DNA from: Mycolicibacter icosiumassiliensis
GTDB taxonomy: Bacteria; Actinomycetota; Actinomycetes; Mycobacteriales; Mycobacteriaceae
Assembly (NCBI RefSeq): GCF_900078685.2
Contig: NZ_LT546166.1
Location: 968,286 to 1,032,285, forward strand
Reading direction: 5' to 3'
Length of the DNA stretch: 64,000 nt
Made by a program: the position numbers and the translations under genes. Positions 9,015 through 20,684 of the stretch are shown in pieces; position 1 is the stretch's first letter, and every line of letters begins with the position of its first letter. Under the pieces are notes generated by a model, which saw only the letters and a list, made by a program, of their open reading frames with translations, did no database searches and was not told the DNA's origin.

Positions 9015-10079
9015 GCGCGGGCGGCCCTAGCCGGCGGCGATGAGGCACTCGATGCAGCCGACGGGCCGAACTCGGCAACTGATCGGCTGGGACAGGCCAA
9101 GACGGCGTTGAGCGCCACCGACGACACCGTGCTGCAGGCGCTGGGCGATCAGCTCGGTGAGGCGCTGAACGTGGTGGGCGACGTGGCCCGCGAACTCGGC
9201 AGCTATCTCGATGATCTGCCCACCGGCGCCGATGCACTCGATGCCAAGCTGGCCCGCCAGGCCGAGCTGCGCAGCCTGACCCGGAAGTACGCCGCCGACA
9301 TCGACGGGGTGCTGGCCTGGGCCGCGCAGTCCCGGGACCGCCTGACCCAACTCGACGTCTCCGAAGAAGCACTCACCGAGTTGGCCCGCCGGGTCGACAC
9401 GCTGGGTGAGCAAGTGGCCAAGGCCGCCACCGACCTCAGTGCCGCGCGCACCAAGGCGGCCGGCGGACTGGCCAAGGCGGTCAGCGCCGAATTGTCCGGG
9501 CTGGCCATGGCCGATGCCGAATTCAGCATCGGGGTCAGCACCAGCCCGGCCGCCGCCGAAGACCCAGCCGCGTTGCGACTGCCGTCGGGCCAGACCGTGC
9601 ACGCCGGCGCCGACGGTATCGACGACGTCGAGTTCGGGCTGGCCCCGCACCGCGGCATGACGGCGCTGCCGCTGGCCAAGAGCGCCTCGGGCGGGGAACT
9701 GTCCCGGGTGATGCTGGCGCTGGAGGTGGTGTTGGCCACCTCTTCACGGCAGTCGGCCGGCACCACGATGGTGTTCGACGAGGTCGACGCCGGGGTGGGT
9801 GGCCGGGCCGCGGTGCAGATCGGGCGACGGCTGGCCCGCTTGGCCCGCACCCACCAGGTCATCGTGGTGACGCACCTGCCGCAGGTCGCGGCCTATGCCG
9901 ACGTACACCTGATGGTCGAGCCCACCGGGCGACAGGGTGCCAGCGGGGTACGGCGGCTGGAAGACGACGACCGGGTCGGCGAGCTGGCCCGGATGCTGGC
10001 CGGGCTGGGCGAGACCGACACCGCCCGGGCGCACGCGCGAGAGCTGCTGGACGCCGCACAAGAGGATCGCGGCGCCTGA
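9015..10079 (+). pseudogene. recN: recN 3' fragment (DNA repair SMC-like ATPase), joined in frame to hemB
   Basis: From about base 9015 the frame encodes the C-terminal ~354 residues of RecN (RAALAGGDE, then [15 protein letters not shown] onward). It keeps part of the coiled coil, the ABC signature ([10 protein letters not shown]) and Walker B ([14 protein letters not shown]), but lacks the N-terminal Walker A half. Full RecN is about 590 residues. The combined open frame is 8823-10079, 418 codons with no stop at the joint. It should be inactive as an ATPase on its own. steA follows at 10177, as in M. tuberculosis where recN precedes Rv1697. Confidence 0.9.
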
Positions 10080-10176
10080 CCCTGCGTGTGACTGATGTGA
10101 CGTGATGGAACTTCTGGGGCTGGTGTTACGGCGCGCCTCCCGGGATTCTTGCGAGTTCCCGGACAGAATCGCGCCC

Positions 10177-11358
10177 ATGAAGATGTCTGCGCTGCTGTCT
10201 CGTAACACCGCCCGGCCTGGCCTTGTCGGTACGGCTCGGGTTGACCACGACATCGACCGACTGCTGCGCAGGGTGGGTCCCGGCGACATCGTGGTCCTCG
10301 ACATTCTCGACCTGGACCGGATCACCGCCGACGCACTGGTCGAAGCCCAGATCGCCGGCGTCGTCAACGCCTCGGCATCGATCTCCGGGCGCTATCCCAA
10401 CCTGGGACCGGAGGTGCTCGTCGCCAACGGTGTGACGCTGATCGACGAGGCCGGACCCACGGTGTTCAAGAAGATCCGGGACGGCGCCAAGGTTCGCCTC
10501 TACAACGGCGCGGTCTATTCCGGCGACCGCCGGCTGGCCCGCGGCGTCGAACGCAGCGACGTCGAGATCGCCGACATGATGATCGAAGCCAAGAGCGGGC
10601 TGGTGGCCCACTTGGAGTCTTTCGCCGGCAACACCATCGAGTTCATCCGCAGCGAGAGCCCGCTGCTGATCGACGGGATCGGGATCCCCGAGATCGACGT
10701 CGACCTGCGTCGCCGCCACGTGGTGCTGGTCGGTGACGAGGCCAGCGCCGCCGACGACCTGAAGTGCCTCAAGCCGTTCATCAAGGAGTACCAGCCGGTG
10801 CTGATCGGCATCGGCGCCGGCGCCGATGTGCTGCGCAAGGGCGGCTACCGCCCGCAGCTGATCGTCGGTGACCCCGACCAGATGAGCGCCGAGGTACTGC
10901 GGTGCGGTTCGCAGGTCGTGTTGCCCGCCGACGCCGACGGCCACGCGCCCGGTCTGGAGCGCATCCAGGACCTGGGCGTCGGTGCCATGACCTTCCCGGC
11001 CGCGGGCTCCGCGATGGACCTGGCGCTGTTGCTGGCCGATCACCACGGCGCGGCGCTGCTGGTGACGGCCGGGCACACCTCCAACATCGAGACGTTCTTC
11101 GACCGGACTCGTCAGCTGACCAACCCCTCGATGTTCATGACCCGGCTCAAGGTCGGCGAGAAGCTGGTGGACGCCCGTGCGGTCGCCACGCTCTACCGCA
11201 ACCGGATTTCGGCCGGCGCGATCGCGCTGCTGGTGCTGACCATGCTGATGGCGGTCATCGTCGCGCTGTGGGTGTCGCGGACCGACGCCGTGGTGCTCGA
11301 GTGGCTCGGCAACTACTGGCACCACCTGTCGCAGTGGCTGCGGCACTGGGTGACCTAA
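10177..11358 (+). CDS. steA: SteA-like septum/cell-separation membrane protein
   Basis: 393-residue homologue of Rv1697. A thiamin-pyrophosphokinase-like catalytic fold makes up most of the protein (VLIGIGAGADVLRKGGYRPQLIVGDPDQM block), followed by one transmembrane helix near residues 345-368 (AGAIALLVLTMLMAVIVALW) and a short tail. In Corynebacterium the SteA-SteB pair is linked to peptidoglycan hydrolase control at division; that role here is by homology. ATG at 10177 is preferred over 10102, because the extra N-terminus has no homologue-like features. mctB/steB follows after 37 bp. Confidence 0.88.
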   Translation: MKMSALLSRNTARPGLVGTARVDHDIDRLLRRVGPGDIVVLDILDLDRITADALVEAQIAGVVNASASISGRYPNLGPEVLVANGVTLIDEAGPTVFKKIRDGAKVRLYNGAVYSGDRRLARGVERSDVEIADMMIEAKSGLVAHLESFAGNTIEFIRSESPLLIDGIGIPEIDVDLRRRHVVLVGDEASAADDLKCLKPFIKEYQPVLIGIGAGADVLRKGGYRPQLIVGDPDQMSAEVLRCGSQVVLPADADGHAPGLERIQDLGVGAMTFPAAGSAMDLALLLADHHGAALLVTAGHTSNIETFFDRTRQLTNPSMFMTRLKVGEKLVDARAVATLYRNRISAGAIALLVLTMLMAVIVALWVSRTDAVVLEWLGNYWHHLSQWLRHWVT

Positions 11359-11395
11359 GCGGGATCGACTAAGGAGAATCGGGGTCAGCACCGCC

Positions 11396-12355
11396 ATGAT
11401 CACCCCTCGCTACCACGCGATGTCGCTGACGGCAGTGCTGCTGGCACTGGTGTTCGGCGTCGTGCTGGGCTCTGGACTGTTGTCGGGCCGGTTGATGGCC
11501 GGCATGCAGTCCGACAAGCAGGATCTGCGAGAGCAGATCGACGCGCTGCACGAACAGCACAACGCGCTGAGTGAACGGCTGCGCAACGCAAACGATTTCG
11601 ACGCCCAGATGGCGCCCCGGATGGTGCACGACGCGCTGAACGGGAAATCCACGGTGATCTTCCGGACCCCCGATGCCGCCGACGGCGACGTCGAGGCGGT
11701 CTCGCGGATCATCGGGCAGGCCGGCGGAACCGTCACCGGAACGGTGACACTGACGGCCCAGTTCGTCGACGGCAACGCCGAAGAGAAGCTGCGGGCCGTG
11801 CTGGAGTCCGGGATCGTGCCGGCCGGCGCTCAACTGAGCACCAGCCTCGTCGACCAGGACGCCCAGGCCGGTGATCTGCTCGGGATCGCGCTGCTGGTCA
11901 ACTCGCGCCATCCCGACCCCCCGACTCCGCCCAGCCCCCCTGTCGATGACGCCGCGCGGGACACCGTGTTGGCCGCGCTGCGCGACACCGGCTTCGTCAC
12001 CTACCACCAAGAGCGCCTCCCGGCCGCCAACGCCGCCATCGTGATCACCGGCGGGGCGCTGCCCGAAGATGCCGGCACCAGCGGGCTGAGCGTGGCGCGG
12101 TTCGCCGCGGCCCTGGCCCCGCACGGCTCGGCGACGGTCCTGGCCGGCCGGGACGGGTCGGCGTCGGGAACCGCGGCGGTGGCCATGGCACGCACCGATT
12201 CGGCGGTAGCCGGCACCATCAGCACCGTCGACGACGTGGACATCGAGTCCGGCCGGATCACCACCGTCATGGCGGTGAGCAGCCTGATCGGCGGCGGCCA
12301 GCCGGGCCAGTACGGCATCGGCCACGGCGCCGCCTCGGTCACCCTGGCGCAATAG
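11396..12355 (+). CDS. mctB: MctB/SteB family envelope protein (copper transport / cell separation)
   Basis: 319 residues, homologous to Rv1698. One N-terminal transmembrane helix (AVLLALVFGVVLGSGLLSG) anchors a coiled-coil segment (KQDLREQIDALHEQHNALSERL, described as a heptad-like stretch) and a large extracytoplasmic domain. In M. tuberculosis this protein is reported as the outer-membrane-associated copper transport protein MctB; in Corynebacterium its orthologue is SteB, partner of SteA. Adjacency to steA supports a shared complex. A Pro-rich linker sits near residue 180. ATG start at 11396 lies after an AAGGAGA-type site. Confidence 0.88.
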   Translation: MITPRYHAMSLTAVLLALVFGVVLGSGLLSGRLMAGMQSDKQDLREQIDALHEQHNALSERLRNANDFDAQMAPRMVHDALNGKSTVIFRTPDAADGDVEAVSRIIGQAGGTVTGTVTLTAQFVDGNAEEKLRAVLESGIVPAGAQLSTSLVDQDAQAGDLLGIALLVNSRHPDPPTPPSPPVDDAARDTVLAALRDTGFVTYHQERLPAANAAIVITGGALPEDAGTSGLSVARFAAALAPHGSATVLAGRDGSASGTAAVAMARTDSAVAGTISTVDDVDIESGRITTVMAVSSLIGGGQPGQYGIGHGAASVTLAQ

Positions 12356-14929
<2,574 letters not shown>

Positions 14930-14933
<4 letters not shown>

Positions 14934-15886
14934 CCGCGGCGACCCAGCCGGTGTGCCCGCTCAATGGGCAGTTGCAGGGGTATCTGGACCACCTGACCAT
15001 CGAGCGCGGGGTCGCGGCCAACACACTCAGTTCCTACCGGCGCGACCTGCGCCGCTACCGCGAGCACCTGCTGGCCCGCGGGATCGAGGACCTGGCCGGT
15101 GTCGCCGAAGGTGATGTCACCGAGTTTCTGGTGACGCTGCGTCGCGGCGACCCCGACAACGGCGTGCCCGCACTGTCGGCGGTCTCGGCGGGGCGTGCGC
15201 TGATCGCGGTGCGCGGCCTGCACCGGTTCGCCGCCGCGGAGGGACTGGTGGCGGCCGACGTAGCGCGCTCGGTTAAACCGCCGACACCGGGGCGGCGCCT
15301 GCCCAAGAGCCTGACCGTCGACGAGGTGGCGGCGCTGCTGATCGGTGCCGGCGGCGACAGCGCCTCCGACGGGCCGTTGACGCTCCGCAACCGCGCCCTG
15401 CTGGAAATGTTGTACTCCACCGGATCTCGTATCTCCGAGGCCGTCGGCCTGGATCTCGACGACATCGACGTGGCAGACCGGTCGGTGCTGTTGCACGGCA
15501 AGGGCGGCAAGCAGCGATTGGTGCCGATCGGTCGGCCGGCGGTCGCGGCGCTGGACGCCTACCTGGTGCGGGGCCGCCCGGATCTGGCCGGCCGTGGCCG
15601 CGGCACCGCCGCGGTGTTCCTCAATGCGCGGGGCGGGCGGCTGTCGCGCCAGAGCGCCTGGCAGGTGCTGCAGGATGCCGCCGAGCGGGCCGGGATCACC
15701 GCCAAAGTGTCACCGCACACGCTGCGGCACTCGTTCGCGACTCATCTGCTCGACGGCGGCGCCGACGTGCGGGTGGTGCAAGAGCTACTCGGCCACGCCT
15801 CGGTGACCACCACGCAGATCTACACGTTGGTGACGGTCAATGCGCTGCGCGAGGTGTGGGCCGGCGCCCACCCCCGCGCCCGCTAG
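14930..15886 (+). CDS. xerD: Site-specific tyrosine recombinase XerD
   Basis: 318 residues. N-terminal SAM-like core-binding domain (residues ~10-95) and C-terminal catalytic domain. The catalytic set is visible: Arg in STGSRISEA (~residue 167), Lys in the GKGGKQR hairpin, [10 protein letters not shown] (~262-271), and the Tyr nucleophile in VTTTQIYT (~298). With XerC it resolves chromosome dimers at dif. Placement in the Rv1699-1701 order and the presence of all residues mark it as the housekeeping XerD, not an element integrase. Confidence 0.95.
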
Positions 15887-15913
15887 GGGGCGTCCCTTTC
15901 CGTCGCGCAGGCA

Positions 15914-16669
15914 CTAGCCGCCCAGGTAGGTCGACTCCAGCACCAGATCGTGCAGCAGGCTCTGATACTCCACATGGGTGCGGTGCTCGACGGTGTCCCA
16001 GCGCGAGCCCTGCTGGGCCTGCATGTACTCGCGGTAGCGCGGCGCTCCCGGGACCTTGACGTTGTCGGCCACCACCACCGCACCGGGATGCAACCAACCC
16101 CGGTCGAGGATGGCCTGCAAGTCGGGCAGGTAGGCGTCCTTGTCGTGGTCAATGAACAGAAAATCCAGCCCGCCGGCGGCGAAGCCGTGCTTGGCGGTCA
16201 AGGTGTCCAGCGTGCGCCCGCCGTCGCCGATGGTGCCCACCACGCACGTCACCCGGTCGGCCACCCCGGCGTGCGCCCAGATCCGCCGGGCATTGGCGGC
16301 GTTGGCCTCGGCCAGCTCGATCGAGTAGATCCGCGCCGAGGGCGCGGCGCGCGCAATCCGCAGGGCGCTGTAGCCGCAGTAGGTGCCCAGCTCCAGTGCC
16401 AGCGCCGGATTGACCCGCTGTACGGCGGCGTCCAGCAGCAGGCCCTTCTCGTCGCCGATATTGATCAGCAAAGACTTCTCGTAGGCGAACTCGTCGATCC
16501 GGGCGAGCACGTCGTTGATGTCGCCGGCCCGGGCGTTGGCCAGCACGAAGTCGACCGCCGCGGCCTCGCGGCCGTCGCCGATCTGCCCGGTCGTGACGAT
16601 GTTGCGCGCACCGGTCGCCATCCGCAGGAACGACCACCGCAGGAAGGGGAGACGTCGTTTGAGGCTCAT
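15914..16669 (-). CDS. SAM-dependent O-methyltransferase (COMT-like)
   Basis: 251 residues, matching the Rv1703c type annotated as catechol-O-methyltransferase. SAM-binding motif I is ALELGTYCGYSALRIA, with an acidic strand end IYSIELAEAN; the metal/catechol site is suggested by LDFLFIDHDKDAY and VVADNV. It probably methylates a small hydroxylated aromatic compound using Mg2+. ATG at 16669 was chosen; an upstream ATG at 16735 would add 22 residues with no family support. Convergent with xerD (27-bp gap) and divergent from parA. Confidence 0.85.
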   Translation of the reverse strand: MSLKRRLPFLRWSFLRMATGARNIVTTGQIGDGREAAAVDFVLANARAGDINDVLARIDEFAYEKSLLINIGDEKGLLLDAAVQRVNPALALELGTYCGYSALRIARAAPSARIYSIELAEANAANARRIWAHAGVADRVTCVVGTIGDGGRTLDTLTAKHGFAAGGLDFLFIDHDKDAYLPDLQAILDRGWLHPGAVVVADNVKVPGAPRYREYMQAQQGSRWDTVEHRTHVEYQSLLHDLVLESTYLGG

Positions 16670-16781
16670 GGATGCGATCCTATGGCCGCCGGGGCCGCAA
16701 TCACTGGTCATGTGGCTAATACAAGAGCCGGTCACCTATTAGACTTCTGCGGATGTCCGCCACCACAGCTCCGGTTCGGCC

Positions 16782-17639
16782 ATGAGCGACGACGACACCC
16801 CCGGCGTCGGTCTGACCGGGCGTCCGCCGCGGAATATCCCCGAGCCGCAGCCCCGTTCGACGCACGGGCCGGCCAAGGTCATTGCGATGTGCAACCAGAA
16901 GGGCGGCGTCGGCAAAACGACCTCCACCATCAACCTCGGTGCCGCGCTGGCCGAATACGGCCGCCGGGTGCTGCTGGTAGACCTCGACCCGCAGGGCGCG
17001 CTGTCGGCGGGACTCGGCGTGCCGCACTACGACCTGGCGCATACCGTGCACAACCTGCTGGTCGAACCGCGCGTCGGCATCGACGACGTGGTGGTGCAAA
17101 CCTCGGTGGAGAACCTGGACCTGGTGCCCTCCAACATCGACCTGTCCGCGGCCGAGATCCAGCTGGTCAACGAGGTGGGGCGGGAGCATTCCCTGGCGCG
17201 CGCGCTCACCCCGGTGCTGGACCGCTACGACTACCTGTTGATCGACTGCCAGCCGTCGCTGGGGCTGCTCACCGTCAACGGTCTGGCCTGCGCCGACGGC
17301 GTGGTGATCCCCACCGAATGCGAGTACTTCTCGCTGCGCGGCCTGGCGCTGTTGACCGATACCGTCGACAAGGTCCGCGACCGGCTCAACCCGAAGCTGG
17401 AGATCAGCGGCATCCTGCTGACCCGTTACGACCCGCGCACGGTCAACTCCCGCGAGGTGATGGCGCGGGTGGTGGAGCGCTTCGGCGACCTGGTGTTCGA
17501 CACGGTCATCACCCGTACCGTGCGCTTCCCCGAGACCACCGTGGCGGGCGAGCCGATCACCACCTGGGCCCCGAAGTCCGGGGGCGCGCAGGCCTATCGT
17601 GCGTTGGCCCGCGAAGTCATTGACCGATTCGGCGCGTGA
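16782..17639 (+). CDS. ParA/Soj-family chromosome-partitioning ATPase
   Basis: 285 residues, like Rv1708. Deviant Walker A KGGVGKTT near residue 39, A' VLLVDLDPQG and Walker B YLLIDCQPSLG are intact. It is the ParA-type gene that precedes scpA-scpB in actinobacteria rather than the parAB pair near oriC (no parB adjacent). It overlaps scpA by 4 bp (GTGA), so function in chromosome organisation with the condensin kleisin complex is likely. A promoter with a TATTAGACT -10-like element lies at about 16737-16745 in the gap to the divergent methyltransferase. Confidence 0.93.
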   Translation: MSDDDTPGVGLTGRPPRNIPEPQPRSTHGPAKVIAMCNQKGGVGKTTSTINLGAALAEYGRRVLLVDLDPQGALSAGLGVPHYDLAHTVHNLLVEPRVGIDDVVVQTSVENLDLVPSNIDLSAAEIQLVNEVGREHSLARALTPVLDRYDYLLIDCQPSLGLLTVNGLACADGVVIPTECEYFSLRGLALLTDTVDKVRDRLNPKLEISGILLTRYDPRTVNSREVMARVVERFGDLVFDTVITRTVRFPETTVAGEPITTWAPKSGGAQAYRALAREVIDRFGA

Positions 17640-18469
17640 ACGCCGACACCGAGACGCCCGACGCCCCCGCCGACGCACACGGCTTCCAGGTCCGGCTGAC
17701 CAACTTCGAGGGTCCGTTCGACCTGCTGCTGCAACTGATCTTCGCGCATCGGCTCGACGTCACCGAGGTGGCTCTGCACCAGGTCACCGATGACTTCATC
17801 GCCTACACCCGCGACGTCGGCGCGCAGCTGGAGCTCGAAGAGACCACCGCGTTTCTGGTGATCGCCGCGACGCTGCTCGACCTCAAGGCGGCCCGGCTGC
17901 TGCCGTCCGGCCAGGTCGACGACGAAGAAGACCTGGCGTTGCTCGAGGTCCGCGACCTGCTGTTCGCGCGGCTGCTGCAGTACCGGGCGTTCAAACACGT
18001 CGCGCAGATGTTCGCCGAGCTGGAAGCGGCCGCGCTGCGCAGCTACCCGCGCGCGGTGTCGCTGGAAGACGGCTACGCCAACCTGCTTCCCGAAGTGATG
18101 CTCGGTGTCGACGCCGACTCGTTCGCCCAGATCGCGGCGGCCGCGTTCACTCCGCGCCCGGCCCCGGTGGTGGGTCTGGAACACCTGCACCAGGTGATGG
18201 TGTCGGTGCCAGAGCAGGCCGGTGTGGTGTTGCGGCTGTTGGAGGCTCGCGGCACCGGGCAGTGGGCGTCGTTCTCCGAACTGGTCGCCGACTGCTCGAT
18301 GCCGATCGAGATCGTCGGCCGCTTCCTGGCGCTGCTCGAACTGTATCGGGCCCGGGCGGTAGCATTTGAGCAGTCAGAACCACTTGGTGTGCTCCAGGTG
18401 TCGTGGACGGGCGAACGCCCAACCGCGGGAGAGCTAGTAGACCTGGTGAAAGCAGAATCGGCCGAGTAG
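17636..18469 (+). CDS. scpA: Segregation and condensation protein A (kleisin)
   Basis: 277 residues. N-terminal ScpA signature FEGPFDLLLQLIFAHRLDV binds the SMC neck and the C-terminal winged helix (MPIEIVGRFLALLELYRARAV) binds the SMC cap. ScpA bridges Smc heads with a ScpB dimer. GTG start at 17636 overlaps parA by 4 bp. Normal length and no interruptions. Confidence 0.95.
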   Translation: MNADTETPDAPADAHGFQVRLTNFEGPFDLLLQLIFAHRLDVTEVALHQVTDDFIAYTRDVGAQLELEETTAFLVIAATLLDLKAARLLPSGQVDDEEDLALLEVRDLLFARLLQYRAFKHVAQMFAELEAAALRSYPRAVSLEDGYANLLPEVMLGVDADSFAQIAAAAFTPRPAPVVGLEHLHQVMVSVPEQAGVVLRLLEARGTGQWASFSELVADCSMPIEIVGRFLALLELYRARAVAFEQSEPLGVLQVSWTGERPTAGELVDLVKAESAE

Positions 18470-18483
18470 TGCGAGACGAATTG

Positions 18484-19260
18484 ATGACTGACCACATGCC
18501 CGACTCCGAAGTGGCGGAGGATTTCGAGGCACCCGAGGCCGCCGACGCTGTGGAAGACCACGAGGCTACGGGGGAGTCCGCTGGCCCATCGGGCTCCAAC
18601 CTGGGGATTGACGTTGCCCTGGCGCCCGAACTCGAGGACGGCGAACTGGGATCGGTGCTGGAGGCCCTGCTGCTGGTGGTGGACACCCCGGTGGCCGTGG
18701 AGGCACTGGCGGCCGCCACCGATCAACCGGTCTACCGGATCACGGCCAAGCTGCGGACGATGGCCGAGGAGTTCACCGAACGCGACAGCGGCATCGACTT
18801 GCGCGAGGCCGGTGGCGGCTGGCGGCTGTACACCCGCGCCCGGTTCGCGCCGTATGTGGAGCGGCTGCTGCTCGACGGTGCCCGGTCCAAACTGACCCGT
18901 GCCGCGCTGGAGACGCTGGCCGTGGTCGCCTACCGCCAGCCCGTGACGCGGGCCCGGGTCAGCGCGGTGCGCGGCGTCAACGTCGATGCGGTGATCCGAA
19001 CCCTGGTGGCGCGCGGCCTGATCACCGAGGCGGGGGCTGACCCCGACACCGGGGCGGTGACGTTCGCCACCACCGAGCTGTTCCTGGAGCGGCTCGGTCT
19101 GTCGTCGCTGACCGACCTGCCCGACATCGCCCCACTGCTGCCCGACGTCGACGTGATCGACGAAATGAGTGAAAGCCTAGATAGTGAACCGCGTTTCATG
19201 AAACTCGGCGGTGCGCCGGCGACCGACCAGCCGCTGACCTTTGATGTGGATCACCTCTGA
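18484..19260 (+). CDS. scpB: Segregation and condensation protein B
   Basis: 258 residues. An acidic, disordered N-terminal ~50 residues is followed by tandem winged helices: LGSVLEALLLVVDTPVAVEAL and LTRAALETLAVVAYRQPVTRA are the conserved ScpB blocks. Start taken as the ATG at 18484; GTG at 18469, touching the scpA stop, is an alternative that adds five residues. The stop overlaps the rluB start (TGATG), so scpA-scpB-rluB-cmk-der is a coupled operon. Confidence 0.94.
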   Translation: MTDHMPDSEVAEDFEAPEAADAVEDHEATGESAGPSGSNLGIDVALAPELEDGELGSVLEALLLVVDTPVAVEALAAATDQPVYRITAKLRTMAEEFTERDSGIDLREAGGGWRLYTRARFAPYVERLLLDGARSKLTRAALETLAVVAYRQPVTRARVSAVRGVNVDAVIRTLVARGLITEAGADPDTGAVTFATTELFLERLGLSSLTDLPDIAPLLPDVDVIDEMSESLDSEPRFMKLGGAPATDQPLTFDVDHL

Positions 19261-20015
19261 TGGCGTGGCCGGACGAAGAACAAGACGGAGTGCGCCTGCA
19301 GAAGGTGCTGTCGCAGGCCGGGGTCGCCTCGCGGCGGGTCGCCGAGCGGATGATTCGCGACGGCCGAGTCGAGGTGGACGGCCGGGTGGTGACCGAACTG
19401 GGCACCCGAGTCGACCCTGGCGCCTCGGTGATCCGAGTCGACGGAGCCCGGGTGACCGTCGATGACACCCGGGTCTACCTGGCGCTGAACAAGCCGCGCG
19501 GAGTGCATTCGACCATGTCGGACGACCGCGGACGGCCGTGCATCGGCGACTACGTCGAACATCGAGTTCGCGGTGACGCCAAGCTGTTTCACGTTGGGCG
19601 CCTCGATGCCGACACCGAGGGCCTGATGCTGCTGACCAACGACGGCGAACTCGCCCACCGGCTGATGCACCCGTCGTATCAGGTACCCAAGACCTATATC
19701 GCCACCGTGGTGGGCGCCATCCCGCGCGGACTGGGCAAGAAGCTTCGCGACGGTGTCGAACTCGACGACGGCCCGGCCAAAGTCGACGACTTCGCGGTGG
19801 TCGACACCGTGCCCGGCAAGTCCCTGGTGCGGGTCACGCTGCACGAAGGCCGCAAGCGGATCGTGCGCCGAATGCTCGCTGCGGTCGGATTTCCGGTCCA
19901 GGAGTTGGTGCGCACCGATATCGGGGCCGTTGCATTGGGGGAGCAGCGTCCCGGCAGCATCCGGGCGTTGAGCGGCAAGGAAATCGGCGAACTCTACAAG
20001 GCAGTCGGTCTGTGA
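19260..20015 (+). CDS. rluB: 23S rRNA pseudouridine synthase (RluB/RsuA family)
   Basis: 251 residues. An N-terminal S4 RNA-binding domain (LQKVLSQAGVASRRVAERMI) precedes the RsuA-type catalytic domain. The catalytic Asp is in GRLDADTEGLMLLTNDG (about residue 115). It modifies uridine in the large-subunit rRNA. Overlaps scpB at its start and cmk at its stop (GTGA). Confidence 0.94.
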   Translation: MAWPDEEQDGVRLQKVLSQAGVASRRVAERMIRDGRVEVDGRVVTELGTRVDPGASVIRVDGARVTVDDTRVYLALNKPRGVHSTMSDDRGRPCIGDYVEHRVRGDAKLFHVGRLDADTEGLMLLTNDGELAHRLMHPSYQVPKTYIATVVGAIPRGLGKKLRDGVELDDGPAKVDDFAVVDTVPGKSLVRVTLHEGRKRIVRRMLAAVGFPVQELVRTDIGAVALGEQRPGSIRALSGKEIGELYKAVGL

Positions 20016-20684
20016 ACGGCGGTAGCGCGGCCGTCGTCGCCATTGATGGGCCGGCTGGAACCGGAAAGTCCACAGTCGCCCGGGGCACGCTACCTGGACA
20101 CCGGCGCGATGTACCGGGTCGTCACACTGGCGGTGCTGCGATCCGGCGTCGCCCTCGACGATATCGACGGCATCGGTGCGGTCGCGCAGGGCGTCGAGGT
20201 CTCGGTGGACTCCCAGCCTGAGGGAGACCGCGCTTTCCTTGGTGACGAAGACGTTTCGCGAGAGATCCGCGGCGACGAGGTGACCCGCGCGGTGTCGGCG
20301 GTGGCCGCGGTTCCCGCCGTGCGCACCCGGTTGGTCGCCGTGCAGAAGCAGTTGGCCACCCAAGGTGGTGGCGTGGTGGTGGAAGGCCGCGACATCGGCA
20401 CCGTGGTGCTGCCCGACGCCGACGTGAAGATCTTCCTGACCGCCTCGGCCGAGACGCGCGCCCGGCGGCGCAATGACCAGAACATCGCGGCGGGGCTGCG
20501 CGACGACTACGCCGGTGTGCTGGCGGACGTGCTTCGCCGCGACGAGTTGGATTCCACGAGGGCGGTGTCGCCGCTGCGGCCCGCCGACGATGCGGTGATC
20601 GTGGACACCGGAGACATGACCCAGGCGCAGGTGATCGACCATCTGCGGGACCTGGTTGAGCAGCATTGCGGGGCGATCCGATGA
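20012..20684 (+). pseudogene. cmk: Cytidylate kinase, frameshifted by a short internal deletion
   Basis: Reading starts at GTG 20012 with [19 protein letters not shown], an intact P-loop. At 20084 the frame is lost: the following [18 protein letters not shown] is encoded one base out of phase, from 20085. Cmk homologues have about seven residues between these two segments (of the type RLARELG), so the data fit a deletion of about 20 nt. Downstream the second frame continues intact to the stop at 20684 ([11 protein letters not shown], then AETRARRRN). As written no full kinase can be made, although cmk (CMP/dCMP phosphorylation) is normally essential. An open frame from 20043 would lack a P-loop. 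Confidence 0.88.

Noticed and set aside
20012..20684. Programmed frameshift in cmk
   Set aside because: No slippery sequence at 20080-20090, and about seven conserved residues are missing, so a deletion or assembly error fits better.
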